A stretch of DNA of 64,000 nucleotides from Pontivivens insulae (GTDB lineage: Bacteria > Pseudomonadota > Alphaproteobacteria > Rhodobacterales > Rhodobacteraceae): positions 659,722 through 723,721 of the forward strand of contig NZ_OMKW01000003.1 in assembly GCF_900302495.1 (NCBI RefSeq), written 5' to 3'. Below the pieces are notes generated by a model. That model saw nothing but the letters and a program-made list of their open reading frames with translations, did not search any database and was not told the origin of the DNA. The first letter of the stretch is position 1, and each line of letters starts with the position of its first letter. Made by a program: the position numbers and the translations under genes. Positions 48,023 through 57,987 of the stretch are shown here, piece by piece.

Positions 48023-49270
48023 TTACTGAGCCAGTTCGACTGCTGTCACCATCTCGGCGGCGGCTGTCTCGGCGTCGTACTCACCGTTGAAATGGGCCGT
48101 GATCACGTCATACATCGCGTTCTGCACGGCAGGTGGGTTCGCGTGACCATGTGCCATCGACCCGAACAGACCGCCCGAGGACGCAGCCTCAGCCAGTTGC
48201 GCCATGCCTAGCTGACCGCAGGCATCGAACTCCGCATCAGAGATGTCGGTGCGCGCCGGGACCGAGCCTTTCACCGTGTTGAACGCAACCTGGAACTCCG
48301 GGCTCATTACTGCGGACGCCATCGTAAGCTGGGAGGCCATGGCGGTCTCGTCGGTGACGTTGAACATCGCGAACTGGTCGGAGTTGAAGGTTACCGTGCC
48401 TTCGGAGCCGGGCACGCGGAAGCACTGGAATTCCTCACCAGCAGTCTGGCCCGCATTGACGAACTCACCCTTCGCCCAGTCACCCATGATCTGGAACAAC
48501 GCCTCGCCATTCGCGACCATCGCGGAGGCGAGGTTCCAGTCACGGCCAGAGAAGTTGTCATCGACGAAGCCGCGCAGGGTCGCCATGCGCTCGAACGCCT
48601 CGACCATCTGCTCACCGCCGAGCGCGTCGGCATCGAGCTCAACAAAGGCCGCCTGATAGAATTCCGGCCCGCCGACACCCATCGCGATACTGTCAAAGAC
48701 CGTGGCATCCTGCCAGGCCTGACCGCCATGCGCCAGCGCGACATAGCCTGCGGCCTGAGCCGCTTCCATCGCCGCGACGAACTCGTCCCAAGAACTAGGC
48801 TGCTCCAGTTCAAGTTCTGCCATGATCGCAGAGTTGGCCCAGACCCAGTTGGTCGAATGTACGTTCACCGGTGCGGAGACCCAGGAGCCGTCATATTTAG
48901 AGAAGGCCTGCAGTGCCTCTGGCACCACGTCGTCCCAGCTCTGCTCAGCGGCGAGGTCATTGAGATCGGCAAGCGCGCCTTCGGCGGCCCAGTCCTGGAT
49001 CGCAAAGCCCAGCATTTGCACGGCGGTCGGCGGATCGCCTGCGGTGACGCGCGCGCGTAGCACGGTCATGGCGTCTGAGCCGCCACCGCCCGCAACGGGC
49101 ATGTCGGTCCAGCCGATGCCCTGCGCTTCCAGATCGCCCTTCAGAACGTTGAGCGCTGCGGCCTCACCGCCCGAAGTCCACCAGTGCAGAACTTCCACAC
49201 CCTGTGCCTGCGCCATCGTGGTGCTCGCCATGAGCACGGCAACCGCGCCCGTCATTTTCGTGATACGCAT
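48023..49270 (-). CDS. Sugar ABC transporter substrate-binding protein (first in operon)
   Basis: A 415-aa periplasmic receptor; signal peptide MRITKMTGAVAVLMASTTMA, then [20 protein letters not shown]. It is a more distant paralog of the receptors at 44820 and 33540, keeping [31 protein letters not shown] and [19 protein letters not shown] 49270 has GGGAGG 7 bases before it. It is followed by a GC hairpin and the two permease genes. Confidence 0.93.
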   Translation of the reverse strand: MRITKMTGAVAVLMASTTMAQAQGVEVLHWWTSGGEAAALNVLKGDLEAQGIGWTDMPVAGGGGSDAMTVLRARVTAGDPPTAVQMLGFAIQDWAAEGALADLNDLAAEQSWDDVVPEALQAFSKYDGSWVSAPVNVHSTNWVWANSAIMAELELEQPSSWDEFVAAMEAAQAAGYVALAHGGQAWQDATVFDSIAMGVGGPEFYQAAFVELDADALGGEQMVEAFERMATLRGFVDDNFSGRDWNLASAMVANGEALFQIMGDWAKGEFVNAGQTAGEEFQCFRVPGSEGTVTFNSDQFAMFNVTDETAMASQLTMASAVMSPEFQVAFNTVKGSVPARTDISDAEFDACGQLGMAQLAEAASSGGLFGSMAHGHANPPAVQNAMYDVITAHFNGEYDAETAAAEMVTAVELAQ

Positions 49271-49331
49271 GTCTTTCCTCCCTGAAATTTTGCGTTTTCG
49301 ACTTCTCTTCTTTTCGTGTTCCCCGCTGCTT

Positions 49332-50858
49332 TCAGGGGGCATTCACCCAAGGTGCCCGTGTGCGACCGACACGCATCACGACTGATTTGACCTCAAGGAA
49401 TTCTTCGAACCCGTAGCGCCCGTTCTCGCGCCCCTGCCCGGATTGCCTCATGCCGCCAAAGGCGACCTCCGGGAATCCGTCCATCCAGGTGTTGGTCCAG
49501 ACCGTTCCAGCCCCGGCCCCGCGCGCGAAGGCAAGACAGGTATGGACGTCACGGCTCCATACGCCTGCCGACAGGCCGTAAGCGCTGTCATTCACCAGCG
49601 CGAGGGCTTCTTCCATCGTGCGGAAGGTGAGCACCGACAATACGGGGCCGAACACTTCCTCCCGCGCGATTGCCATGTCCGGCGTCAGGTTGGTGACGAT
49701 TGTGGGCTGGTAGAATTGCGGCCCGAGCCCCTCCACATCGAGCGGATTGCCCCCCAGTTCGACCTGCGCCCCGGCAGCGGCGGCCTCCTGGACATAGGAG
49801 TCAATCTTGCGCTGATGCTCAGGCGTCACAATGGCACCGACCTGCGTGGCGGGATTGAGCGGATTGCCGAAGGCCACATGCCGCGACAGCTCCACGACCC
49901 GCGCCGTAAACGCCTCTGCAATATCGTCGTGCACGATCACCCGGCTGGAGGAGTTGCAGCACTGCCCGACATTGAAATGCACGCCGAAGGTCACGGCATC
50001 CGCCGCGTCTTCCAGATCAGCATCGGGAAAGATCACCTGCGCGTTCTTGCCACCAAGCTCCAGCGCTACCTTCTTCAGCGTACCGGACGCCGTGGCGGAG
50101 ATCATCTTGCCGACAGCCGTTGATCCGGTGAACGAGACCATATCGACAAGCGGATGCTCGCTCATCACCGCCCCGACTGGCGCGCCATAGCCCAGCACGA
50201 TGTTGCACACACCCGCAGGCAGGCCCGCCTCGACAAGCAGTTCAGCCAAAAGCGCCGTGGTGGCTGGCGTCATCTCCGACGGCTTGACCACGCAGGTGCA
50301 GCCCGCAGCCAGAGCGAAGGGCAGTTTCTGGCCCAGAATCCAGAACGGGAAGTTCCAGGGCGTGATGATGGAGACAACGCCAATCGGTTCTTTCAGCACC
50401 ATCGCCAGCATGTCTTCGCCCAGCGTGTCGTGACTATCGCCATGAACTGTGCGCGCGAGCGAGGCGGCATAGCGCCAGAGGTCCGCCGACCCGCCGACCT
50501 CCCCGCGCGATTGGCCTATTGGCTTGCCGCTCTCCATCGTTTCAAGAATGGCAAGGCGCTCTGTTTCCCGCTCGATCAGGTCAGCGACTTTCAGAAGGAC
50601 TTTTGCCCGCTCCCTGCCCGAGATACGGCTCCACCGCCCATCATCAAATGCGCGGCGCGCGGCGGCGATGGCAGCCTCGGCCTCTGCCTTGCCCCCCTTT
50701 GCAGCACGGCTCACCACGACGCCGTGGGAGGGGGAGACCCGCTCGCTCACCGCACCATCCACGCTGTCGCACCATCCTCCGTCGATGAAATGGCGCAGGG
50801 TGACCGGCTCCACCGGAACCGCGATCTCGCCCTCGATTATGATCTTCATATCCAGCAT
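49332..50858 (-). CDS. Aldehyde dehydrogenase (NAD-dependent)
   Basis: A 508-aa ALDH-superfamily enzyme. The cofactor-site IITPWNFPFW and VKPSEMTPATTALLAELLVE precede the catalytic Glu in VALELGGKNAQVIF and the nucleophile Cys in VGQCCNSSSRVIVHD. It oxidises an aldehyde to the acid and probably acts on the product of a GMC alcohol oxidase from the same operon. Its ATG follows immediately on the hydratase stop codon. Confidence 0.93.
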   Translation of the reverse strand: MLDMKIIIEGEIAVPVEPVTLRHFIDGGWCDSVDGAVSERVSPSHGVVVSRAAKGGKAEAEAAIAAARRAFDDGRWSRISGRERAKVLLKVADLIERETERLAILETMESGKPIGQSRGEVGGSADLWRYAASLARTVHGDSHDTLGEDMLAMVLKEPIGVVSIITPWNFPFWILGQKLPFALAAGCTCVVKPSEMTPATTALLAELLVEAGLPAGVCNIVLGYGAPVGAVMSEHPLVDMVSFTGSTAVGKMISATASGTLKKVALELGGKNAQVIFPDADLEDAADAVTFGVHFNVGQCCNSSSRVIVHDDIAEAFTARVVELSRHVAFGNPLNPATQVGAIVTPEHQRKIDSYVQEAAAAGAQVELGGNPLDVEGLGPQFYQPTIVTNLTPDMAIAREEVFGPVLSVLTFRTMEEALALVNDSAYGLSAGVWSRDVHTCLAFARGAGAGTVWTNTWMDGFPEVAFGGMRQSGQGRENGRYGFEEFLEVKSVVMRVGRTRAPWVNAP

Positions 50859-51626
50859 TCAATGTCCCCCGAACTCGGGTTTGCGCTTTTCATGGAAGGC
50901 GCTGACGCCCTCCGCCCGATCCTCTGTCGCGGCGATAGCCGCGGAGCCAAGCGCCTCAACCGCGGCTCCGCGATCCTCGCCAACCGCCGCATGGATCATC
51001 GCCTTTGCGATCTCGACTGCGCGCGGAGAAAGGTCCGCGACCCCACCCGCAAGCTCCAAGGCCCGCGTCAGCGCATCATCCACCACCTCTGTGGCGAAGC
51101 CTGCGTTGACCGCGCGCTCCGCCGGGATCCTCGTGCCGAACAGCGCCATTTCCTTGACCATCGCCTCCGGCATCAGCCGTGCGAGGCGCTGCGTCCCGGA
51201 CCAGCCGGGGACGATCCCCACCCGCGCCTCGGGAAGTGCAAGCGTCGCACGCGGTGTCATCACCCGAATGTCGCAGGCCGCCGCTAGTTCCAGCCCGCCA
51301 CCAAAGGCATGGCCGTTGAGCGCTGCCACCGTTGGCCGCGACAGCGCGGCCAGCCGGTCGAACAGCCGATGACCATCGCGCACCCAGTGCCGCGCGAACT
51401 CCGCCGGGCTGAGGTCGCCCCAGGCTCCGATATCGGCGCCTGCACAGAACGCCTTTTCGCCCGTGCCGGTCAGCACCACTGCGCGGCAAGAAGCATCCCG
51501 CTCCACCGCGCGCAGATGCCGCTCCAGATCGTCGAGCATAGCAACCGTGAACGCGTTGAGCTTGGCGGCATTGTCCAGTCGCAGGACGGTTACACCGCCG
51601 CGATCCTCCCGCACCACGCCGCTCAT
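50859..51626 (-). CDS. Enoyl-CoA hydratase/isomerase family protein
   Basis: A 255-aa crotonase-fold protein with the oxyanion-hole segments EKAFCAGADIGAWG and LNGHAFGGGLELAAACDIRV and PEARVGIVPGWSGTQRLARL (catalytic Glu region). It would hydrate or isomerise an enoyl-CoA. ATG 51626 overlaps the CoA-transferase stop (ATGA). Its presence in a sugar-transport operon implies that the imported compound gives rise to an acyl-CoA. Confidence 0.92.
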   Translation of the reverse strand: MSGVVREDRGGVTVLRLDNAAKLNAFTVAMLDDLERHLRAVERDASCRAVVLTGTGEKAFCAGADIGAWGDLSPAEFARHWVRDGHRLFDRLAALSRPTVAALNGHAFGGGLELAAACDIRVMTPRATLALPEARVGIVPGWSGTQRLARLMPEAMVKEMALFGTRIPAERAVNAGFATEVVDDALTRALELAGGVADLSPRAVEIAKAMIHAAVGEDRGAAVEALGSAAIAATEDRAEGVSAFHEKRKPEFGGH

Positions 51627-53194
51627 CCTGCCCACTCCATCACACCGCGTGTCAGCAGCGACAGCGGCATCCGCGTCGCATTCTCCGCAACGGTCACCCG
51701 TCCGTGGGAGGCCGCGATGATGTCACGATCCACGTCGATGCCCGGCATGATCTCGGTCGCGACCAGCCCGTTTTCGCCCAGCCGCATCACGCAGCGCTCG
51801 GTGATGTAGAGCACATCCTGCCCCAACTCCCGCGCCCGGTTGCCGGAGAAGGTCACATGCTCCACCCGGTCGACCATCTTGGTGAACTTGCCCGGCGCCG
51901 CGATACGCACACCCTCCTCATCAAGCTCGACCTGTGCGCCCGCCTCGAACCAGCCGGAGAAGACGATCTTGCGCGCCTGGCTGGTGATATCGACGAAACC
52001 GCCTGCTCCGGCGGTGAGGTAGGGCTTCTTGCCGAGCTTGGAGACGTTGACGTTCCCCTCCACATCGACCTCAAGGAAGGAGAGGAACGACATGTCGAAC
52101 CCGGCCCCTTGGAAATAGATGAACTGCTGAGGCGACGGCACGAAGCCGTCCGCATTCGACGCACAGCCAAAGGCGAAATCAGTCAGCGGCATGCCCCCCA
52201 CGGCACCCTGTTCGATGGCCCAGGTCACCGCCTCCGGCTCCCCGGCCTCCAACAGGATGCGTGGCACGATGGCAGAGATGCCAAAGCCCAGATTGGCGGT
52301 CATGCCGCGCTTCAGTTCCATCGCGGCTCGCCGCGCGATGACTTTTTCCACCCCATATTCAGGAAGTGAGAAACTATCCCACGGCCGTTGAATCTCCCCA
52401 GAGATCGCAGGGTCATAGACCGTTCCGGTGGTCTGCATCTGCTCAGGCTCCACCACGATCAAATCGACCAGATGCCCCGGCACCCGCACGTCCTGAGGAT
52501 TGAGCGATCCACGCCGCGTCACCCGCTTGACCTGCGCGATGACAAGACCCCCATGATTGCGCACGCAGATCGCCTGCTCCAGCCCACCCAGATAAGCGCC
52601 CTCATGTTCGTAGGTGAGGCTGCCATGCTCATCCGCTGTGGTCGCGCGCAGGATGCAGACATTGGGTATGATGTTGGGGAAATGCAGCCAGTCCTCCCCG
52701 CCGAACTCGACGCGGCTCACGATGGGCGCGGCTTCGGCGCGCGCATTCATCGCGCAGCCTTCGCGCTGCGGATCAACAAATGTGTCGAGGCCGATTTTTG
52801 TGAGCACACCGGGGCGGCGCGCGGCAGCGTCCCGCGTCATGTCGAACATGATGCCCGACGGCACGTTGTAGGCCGCGACCCGGTCCTCCACGATCATCTG
52901 CCAGATCCCAGGCATTGGCAGGCTCGACGGTCCGGAGGGATAGGAGCCTGCAAGCACCCGGGTCAGCAACGCGTCCTGCGCCAGATGCTCCATACCCTTG
53001 ACGCCGTACATGTCGCCCGCCGCAATGGGATGCAACGTCGTTAGGTCACGCGGATGGCCCTCCTGCGCAAAGCGCGCACCGATGGCGGCGAGCACCCCAT
53101 CCGGGCAGCCAAGCGCGGAGGAAGAGGAGATGGTAAGAACCGCCCCATCCGGGATACGGGCCGCCGCCGCGTCTGCTGAGACAACCTTGCTCAT
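51623..53194 (-). CDS. Acyl-CoA:acetate/3-ketoacid CoA transferase (YdiF type)
   Basis: A 523-aa single-chain family I CoA transferase. The second half carries the catalytic-glutamate motif WAIEQGAVGGMPL near residues 333-345 (Glu in E-x-G) and FGCASNADGFVPSPQQFIYF. It transfers CoA from a donor acyl-CoA to a free acid. Placed between the hydratase and oxidoreductase genes it would activate the acid produced by the aldehyde dehydrogenase. Confidence 0.9.
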   Translation of the reverse strand: MSKVVSADAAAARIPDGAVLTISSSSALGCPDGVLAAIGARFAQEGHPRDLTTLHPIAAGDMYGVKGMEHLAQDALLTRVLAGSYPSGPSSLPMPGIWQMIVEDRVAAYNVPSGIMFDMTRDAAARRPGVLTKIGLDTFVDPQREGCAMNARAEAAPIVSRVEFGGEDWLHFPNIIPNVCILRATTADEHGSLTYEHEGAYLGGLEQAICVRNHGGLVIAQVKRVTRRGSLNPQDVRVPGHLVDLIVVEPEQMQTTGTVYDPAISGEIQRPWDSFSLPEYGVEKVIARRAAMELKRGMTANLGFGISAIVPRILLEAGEPEAVTWAIEQGAVGGMPLTDFAFGCASNADGFVPSPQQFIYFQGAGFDMSFLSFLEVDVEGNVNVSKLGKKPYLTAGAGGFVDITSQARKIVFSGWFEAGAQVELDEEGVRIAAPGKFTKMVDRVEHVTFSGNRARELGQDVLYITERCVMRLGENGLVATEIMPGIDVDRDIIAASHGRVTVAENATRMPLSLLTRGVMEWAG

Positions 53195-54195
53195 TGCGCG
53201 CCACCGTAATCGACGTTAAGCGCCCGGCCCTGAGCCGCCGCGGCTCGCACCGCATGAGCCACTGCGAGCGACTTCACCCCGTCCCAACCGGTTGCCGCAG
53301 GTGTGCCCTCACCCCGGATCGCCGCCGCGAAATCGGCAAGCCCCTGCGTGTACAGATCATGGTCCGAGAAGGGCACCACCTCGCGCCCCTCCCGCGTTAC
53401 AAGCTCGACATCGCCAACGGGGCGCTGGGTCATGACACCGCGTGCAAAAATCGAGCCTTCGGTGCCATGCACCTCCAGCCCTGAGCCTGCGAACGGATGT
53501 GTGAAGCTCTCATGTGCCATGACCATCGCACCGGACGGCATGGTCCAGACCGACATCGCGCTGTCCTCAACCCCTTCGCCCATGCCTGACGCAGCCATCT
53601 GCGCTGTCACGCGCACAGGGTCTTCGCCCAGGATGAAGCGGGCGACGTCCGCATCGTGCACAGTGATATCCGGAATCACCCCGCCCCCGGCAGAGGCGTC
53701 GTTGATCCGCCAGCCCTGCAAATGCTGCGGCAGGTGCACAGCGTGAAAGACGCGCATCGACAGCACCCGCCCGATGCGCCCGTCCGCGATCAGATCCCGG
53801 ATGGCCCGGTGGCTGCCCGAACACCGTAGGTGGTGGTTCGTGCCGAAGACGATCCCTGCCCTCTGCGCCGCGTGCACCATTTCCGCAGCCTCTCCCACCG
53901 TCATCGCCAATGGCTTTTCGCACAGCACGTGCTTGCCCGCCCCAATGGCGGCCATTGCTTGCGCATGATGCTTCTCGTTGGTGGTGGAGATGTAGACGGC
54001 GCCAACCTCCGGGTCGGAGAGGGCAGCGGCAAGATCGGCAGCCGTGTGCGGAATGCCCTCAGCCTTTGCATACTCTGCCCCGCGCGCAGGTGAGCCGGAC
54101 AGGACCGAGTGGACTTCATGCCCGGCCTGCGCCCGGATGGCATTCATGACATAGTCGCGCGCAATCGTGCTCGCGCCGATAAGAGCCCATTTCAC
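53191..54195 (-). CDS. Gfo/Idh/MocA family oxidoreductase, first gene of the large operon
   Basis: A 334-aa NAD(P)-dependent sugar or cyclitol dehydrogenase. Rossmann motif ALIGASTIARDYVMNAIRAQ at the N-terminus, the E-K-P motif CEKPLAMTVGEAAEMVHAAQ near 90-110 and GGGVIPDITVHDADVARFIL with the catalytic His region near 170-190. GTG 54195 is preferred (AAGGGAG 8 bases before); GTG 54204 overlaps that site. The regulon promoter with paired operators is directly upstream. It overlaps the CoA-transferase start by 4 bp. Confidence 0.92.
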   Translation of the reverse strand: MKWALIGASTIARDYVMNAIRAQAGHEVHSVLSGSPARGAEYAKAEGIPHTAADLAAALSDPEVGAVYISTTNEKHHAQAMAAIGAGKHVLCEKPLAMTVGEAAEMVHAAQRAGIVFGTNHHLRCSGSHRAIRDLIADGRIGRVLSMRVFHAVHLPQHLQGWRINDASAGGGVIPDITVHDADVARFILGEDPVRVTAQMAASGMGEGVEDSAMSVWTMPSGAMVMAHESFTHPFAGSGLEVHGTEGSIFARGVMTQRPVGDVELVTREGREVVPFSDHDLYTQGLADFAAAIRGEGTPAATGWDGVKSLAVAHAVRAAAAQGRALNVDYGGAQ

Positions 54196-54213
54196 GCCCG
54201 CCACTCCCTTGTT

Positions 54214-54260
54214 TGGAACGTTCCATATTCGATATTTGGAACGTTCCTATTTGTCAAAGG
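54214..54260 (-). promoter_or_regulatory. LacI-type promoter with paired operators (copy 3), main operon promoter
   Basis: On the minus strand a consensus TTGACA (about 54256-54251) is followed after 17 bases by TATCGA. TGGAACGTTCCA covers 54214-54225 at the start site and the near copy TGGAACGTTCCT (54237-54248) fills the -35/-10 spacer; the centres are 23 bp apart. It would control the 18-kb leftward operon from 54195. Confidence 0.88.
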
Positions 54261-54700
54261 AATTTTGCAGGACGGCTGGGAGCTGCTCTTTCCGTTGATG
54301 CTGTCGCTTGGTGTGGCCGACGCAGTTCCTTCTAAAACACCGGAGCATATGCCGACGCATTCTGAGCATGCCGAAGATTGAGAAATCCCGCAGACTGTGG
54401 TGGTACCATGGATCGGAGAATTATTCTGTTTTCTGCGAAGTATTGGGTGGGGCACTCCTACCGCGTTTTGCTCTCCACTGCTCTAACGCGGGCGCCCTAT
54501 GCAGTTTTTTGCGACAATCGCGTCATGTTGATTGCGGCAGCAGAGGGCATACAGACCACTTGTCGAAACCGGGCCGAGTTAGCCCGGAGCACTGCGAGAG
54601 CCAGTGCAACTTTCTGGCAATCGACGTCGCTTTCGGAGAACCGGGGCGGTGCACCCCTTCCTGTATATCCCTTCACGCGTTCGCTCACCGCGCGCTGAAG
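54261..54700. other. Intergenic stretch between the two sugar loci
   Basis: About 440 bases without a supported gene. A rightward frame (54378-54698) with an internal ATG at 54408 has no family I know and no good ribosome site. It separates the end of the hydrolase operon from the promoter of the large operon. Confidence 0.5.
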
Positions 54701-55780
54701 TTATCTCGCCTGTGAGATTTCAGAACGTATGGTTGCGATCTCGGTGGGCAAATACGGTGTTCCGTCCCGGTGCAGCAGGTCGTGGAACCACTCGTGCTTG
54801 GTGATATTGCCGCCATGCGCCGCAACAAGCTCACGCGGCCAGGGAAGCTCTGTTTGGCTACGCCCTTTGACCATGCCCCATTGAAAGCAACCGATCCCTC
54901 TTTCGCGGAACAGGCCGAGTTGATCTTCTATTCGGCTGTCGATTGCACGAGCCATCCATTCAGTGCACAGCATCGGACGGTCAAGCACTTCGAGATAGGC
55001 AATGAACTCTTCGACCTTGGCACGGTTCCAGTATGCATGGAACGTCACGATGTCGGATTGAAGCAGTGCGACCCGGTCGATCTCGGTCTGATAAGGGTGC
55101 GCGTCTTCGTCGGGAAGCGGCGTGGTCCAAGCCGCCACGGTCAGTGGTGCGGTCGGGTTGAGCGCGCGCGCCCAAAGAAAGCTGCGCTCCATGAGTTCAA
55201 GCGACACCGCCGGATCTCCGATAGCGCTTCTGGAATATCCAGTCGCATCGAACTCCATCCGGTTTCCCGGTTCGTTATAGAGATCCCAGAACAGCACACG
55301 CGGATCGTTGCCATAGCGTGTGATTACGTCCTGCACATAGCGTTCGAAATCGTCGAAAAGGCTCGTGTCTTGCAGCAAGATGCGACCCGGCGAGGCGACC
55401 GCGCGAGAGTTGTGAACACCCGCGATCGGCTCTTGCTGCGGTCCCCAAACAGGGACGGACCCGCCAAATTCGCAATCGTCGAAGAGGCAAGGAACGGAAC
55501 GGATGCCGAGGCGGTGGCCGATTTCGAGCACTGCGTCCACACGGTTCAAGAGTCCCTCACGATCCTCCTGCCAGCCAACGAAGGGCAGATTGAACCGCAT
55601 TGCGTTGAAGCCAATATCCGCCGCCCAGCCTAACTCACGCTCAATGCCGGCACGATCGAAGGTCGGGGGATGCCACATCTCGATGAAGTTCACGGCGCTG
55701 GACGGCAGGAAGTTGAACCCGCAAATCCAGGGCTGACGCGCCCACCACGCCTTTGCATCATCTTCGGACCAGCGTGCCAT
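54701..55780 (-). CDS. Glycoside hydrolase, GH5-like (clan A barrel)
   Basis: A 359-aa barrel enzyme without a signal peptide. Conserved FNAMRFNLPFVGWQEDREGL, the acid/base region DLYNEPGN (Glu) and the nucleophile region PMLCTEWMAR (Glu) are in clan GH-A positions. It looks like the cytoplasmic enzymes often annotated as cellulase or 1,4-beta-xylanase that act on imported oligosaccharides or glycosides. ATG 55780 has AAGGTG 9 bases before it; ATG 55798 and GTG 55840 are alternatives. It is the last gene of the transporter operon. Confidence 0.82.
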   Translation of the reverse strand: MARWSEDDAKAWWARQPWICGFNFLPSSAVNFIEMWHPPTFDRAGIERELGWAADIGFNAMRFNLPFVGWQEDREGLLNRVDAVLEIGHRLGIRSVPCLFDDCEFGGSVPVWGPQQEPIAGVHNSRAVASPGRILLQDTSLFDDFERYVQDVITRYGNDPRVLFWDLYNEPGNRMEFDATGYSRSAIGDPAVSLELMERSFLWARALNPTAPLTVAAWTTPLPDEDAHPYQTEIDRVALLQSDIVTFHAYWNRAKVEEFIAYLEVLDRPMLCTEWMARAIDSRIEDQLGLFRERGIGCFQWGMVKGRSQTELPWPRELVAAHGGNITKHEWFHDLLHRDGTPYLPTEIATIRSEISQAR

Positions 55781-55845
55781 CTCGGGTTGCACCTTCATTT
55801 GGTCGGGAAATGCCCCGCCGTAGCTCGCACGGCGAGGCACAGCTC

Positions 55846-57120
55846 TTAGCGATCAAGCAGGTCTTGGACCTCAAGCTCCGCGTCGGAGAGCGCGGCCTGA
55901 ACGTCCTTGTCCGTCAGCCAGATCGCCTGAAGCTCGCGGTTCAGGACATCCTGGATCGCGCCATAGCGCTCGGACGGAGGGGTGTCGCGCGCAATGGATG
56001 CGGTGCCGGCATACTCATCGCGATGGGGCAGCGAAGTGTAGGCGTCGCTTTCGATCACCGAGGTGCGCACGGCCATGTGGCCGGTGCGCGCCCAATCAAT
56101 ATTGTGATCGTTGATGAAGGCGAGCACGCGAAGGGCTGCGGCGCGCTCCTCGCCCTCAAGAGAGGACGGAATGGCCCACATGTGGCTATCGGCCCAAGTA
56201 GCACCGGTCTCGAACAGCGTCGGGAAGTCGGCGACATAGTAGCTGTCGAGCCCGGTCTCCTCCTTCGCAGCCTCGGCGGTGTAGAAATCCACCACCCAGG
56301 TGCCGTTGACGAGGATCGCGGCCTCACCATTCAGAAAGGCCTGCTGGCTGTCTGCGTAGTTGAGCTGCGGATTGGCCAGTTCCGCATCAAAGAGCTGCGT
56401 GATCGCCGTTACGGCGTTCCGGCCCGCTTCGGTATCAATCGTGGCCGTACCATCCTCGCCGAAGATATTTGCGTCCTGCTGCCACATCAACGCCAGAACC
56501 AGACGCACACCGATCGGAAACTGTGCGAAGTCAGCTGCGAGATAATCCTGCCCCGTCGCGTCCTTAACCATCTGCGCATGCTCGAGCAGTTCTTCGGGCG
56601 AGGTCGGCAGCACGGGCGCGCCGTTCTCAACCAGACCGGCAGCTTCCATCAGGTCCATGTTGACGTGCCAGAGGTTGGCGTGGAAATCCATCGGCACGCC
56701 GTAAATGCCGCCGTCGAAGCTGACCGCGTCGAGCGCCGCTGGCGCCCAGTCCGAACTATCGATCCCGGCTGCTTCGAGATCTGCGGAAATGTCTGCGATG
56801 GCGCCGAGCCCCGCGAATTCCGGCACGCGGTGGCGGTGCATGACGTGCACGTCCGGCGGCGTCCCACCGGCATAGGCCGCCTTGATCTGATCGTAATAGT
56901 TGCCCCAATCCGTCGGCAGCGTCGTGATGCTGACGCCGTCGAGTTCGGCATCCGCTGCGTTGATGATCGACTGGATGATGCACGCCTCTCCGGTCGAGGT
57001 GGTCGTGTCCGTGCCCGCATCCTCGCAAGCGCCGAAGAAGCGGCCGAGGGTGACCTCCTGAGCGGGCAGGCTAGTTGCCAGCAGAGTTGCGGCCGTCGTG
57101 GCCAGAATGAGATGTTTCAT
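55846..57120 (-). CDS. Sugar ABC transporter substrate-binding protein
   Basis: A 424-aa receptor with a signal peptide (MKHLILATTAATLLATSLPA). The mature protein begins QEVTLGRFFGACEDAGTD and has AAYAGGTPPDVHVMHRHRVP and a C-terminal EVQDLLDR. It is unrelated in detail to the three receptors of the neighbouring locus. It begins the cargo-specific part of a transporter whose permeases are encoded upstream on the same strand. Confidence 0.92.
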   Translation of the reverse strand: MKHLILATTAATLLATSLPAQEVTLGRFFGACEDAGTDTTTSTGEACIIQSIINAADAELDGVSITTLPTDWGNYYDQIKAAYAGGTPPDVHVMHRHRVPEFAGLGAIADISADLEAAGIDSSDWAPAALDAVSFDGGIYGVPMDFHANLWHVNMDLMEAAGLVENGAPVLPTSPEELLEHAQMVKDATGQDYLAADFAQFPIGVRLVLALMWQQDANIFGEDGTATIDTEAGRNAVTAITQLFDAELANPQLNYADSQQAFLNGEAAILVNGTWVVDFYTAEAAKEETGLDSYYVADFPTLFETGATWADSHMWAIPSSLEGEERAAALRVLAFINDHNIDWARTGHMAVRTSVIESDAYTSLPHRDEYAGTASIARDTPPSERYGAIQDVLNRELQAIWLTDKDVQAALSDAELEVQDLLDR

Positions 57121-57150
57121 GGATCGTCTCCCTAGTTTGTTTTTGATGTG

Positions 57151-57987
57151 TCAGCCCTTCGATCCACCTGCTGTCATCGCTTGGACGACGTATCGCTGGA
57201 AGATGAGGAACAAGAGGACCACCGGCAGCGAGGCGATTACGCCCGAAGCCATGACCCGGCCCAGCCCTTCGGACTGCGCGAAGTTCGACTGGATGGAAGC
57301 TAGGCCGAGCGTGATCGTGAAATACTCACGCTGCTGCGCGCTCACGAGCGGCCAGAGGTAGTCGTTCCAAGCATAAAGGAACGTCAGGATGGCCAGCGTC
57401 ATCATCGCAGGACGTGCCAGCGGCAACATCACGTACCAGAAGATTTGCAGCCATCCGACGCCGTCGATCCGCGCAGCCTCCTCGATATCCTTTGGGATAG
57501 CCTTGAAGAATTGGAGCATCAGAAAGACGCCGATAGGGACCGCGACCCGTGGCAAAATCAGGGCATGATAGCTGTTATGCCAGCCGAAATCGGCGAACAT
57601 CGTGTAGAGCGGGATGAAAACGGCCTGCTCAGGCACCATCAGTCCCAGCAGACAGATCACGGTGATCGTGCGCTTGAATGGGAAGTCGAGGCGGGCAAGC
57701 GCATAGCCTGCTGTCGTCGATACAAACAGCACGGCGAGCGTCATTCCCAGCGAGACGATCAGCGAATTCAGAAACCAGTAAGGTGTCTGCCCGAAGGAAA
57801 ACAGCGCCGCATAGTTGTCCAGCGTGAACGGAAGCGGGATCAGACCAAAGAAGGTGCTCGACGTGGTGCGCGCCAGAATCTCGTTCGGCTGGAACGACAG
57901 CGAGACCATCCAGAGTGTCGGAATGAGCCAAAGGAACGCGGGTATAGAGAGGCCGATCACCAGCCAGTAATAGGAGCGCGGCATCAT
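57151..57987 (-). CDS. Sugar ABC transporter permease, MalG type
   Basis: A 278-aa membrane protein with about six helices, EAA loop AARIDGVGWLQIFWYVMLPL near 172-191 and C-terminus FQRYVVQAMTAGGSKG. It overlaps the upstream MalF-type gene by 4 bp. Confidence 0.93.
   Translation of the reverse strand: MMPRSYYWLVIGLSIPAFLWLIPTLWMVSLSFQPNEILARTTSSTFFGLIPLPFTLDNYAALFSFGQTPYWFLNSLIVSLGMTLAVLFVSTTAGYALARLDFPFKRTITVICLLGLMVPEQAVFIPLYTMFADFGWHNSYHALILPRVAVPIGVFLMLQFFKAIPKDIEEAARIDGVGWLQIFWYVMLPLARPAMMTLAILTFLYAWNDYLWPLVSAQQREYFTITLGLASIQSNFAQSEGLGRVMASGVIASLPVVLLFLIFQRYVVQAMTAGGSKG

Noticed and set aside
54378..54698. Rightward 106-codon frame between the sugar loci
   Set aside because: No ribosome site, no domain, and codon use unlike neighbouring genes.
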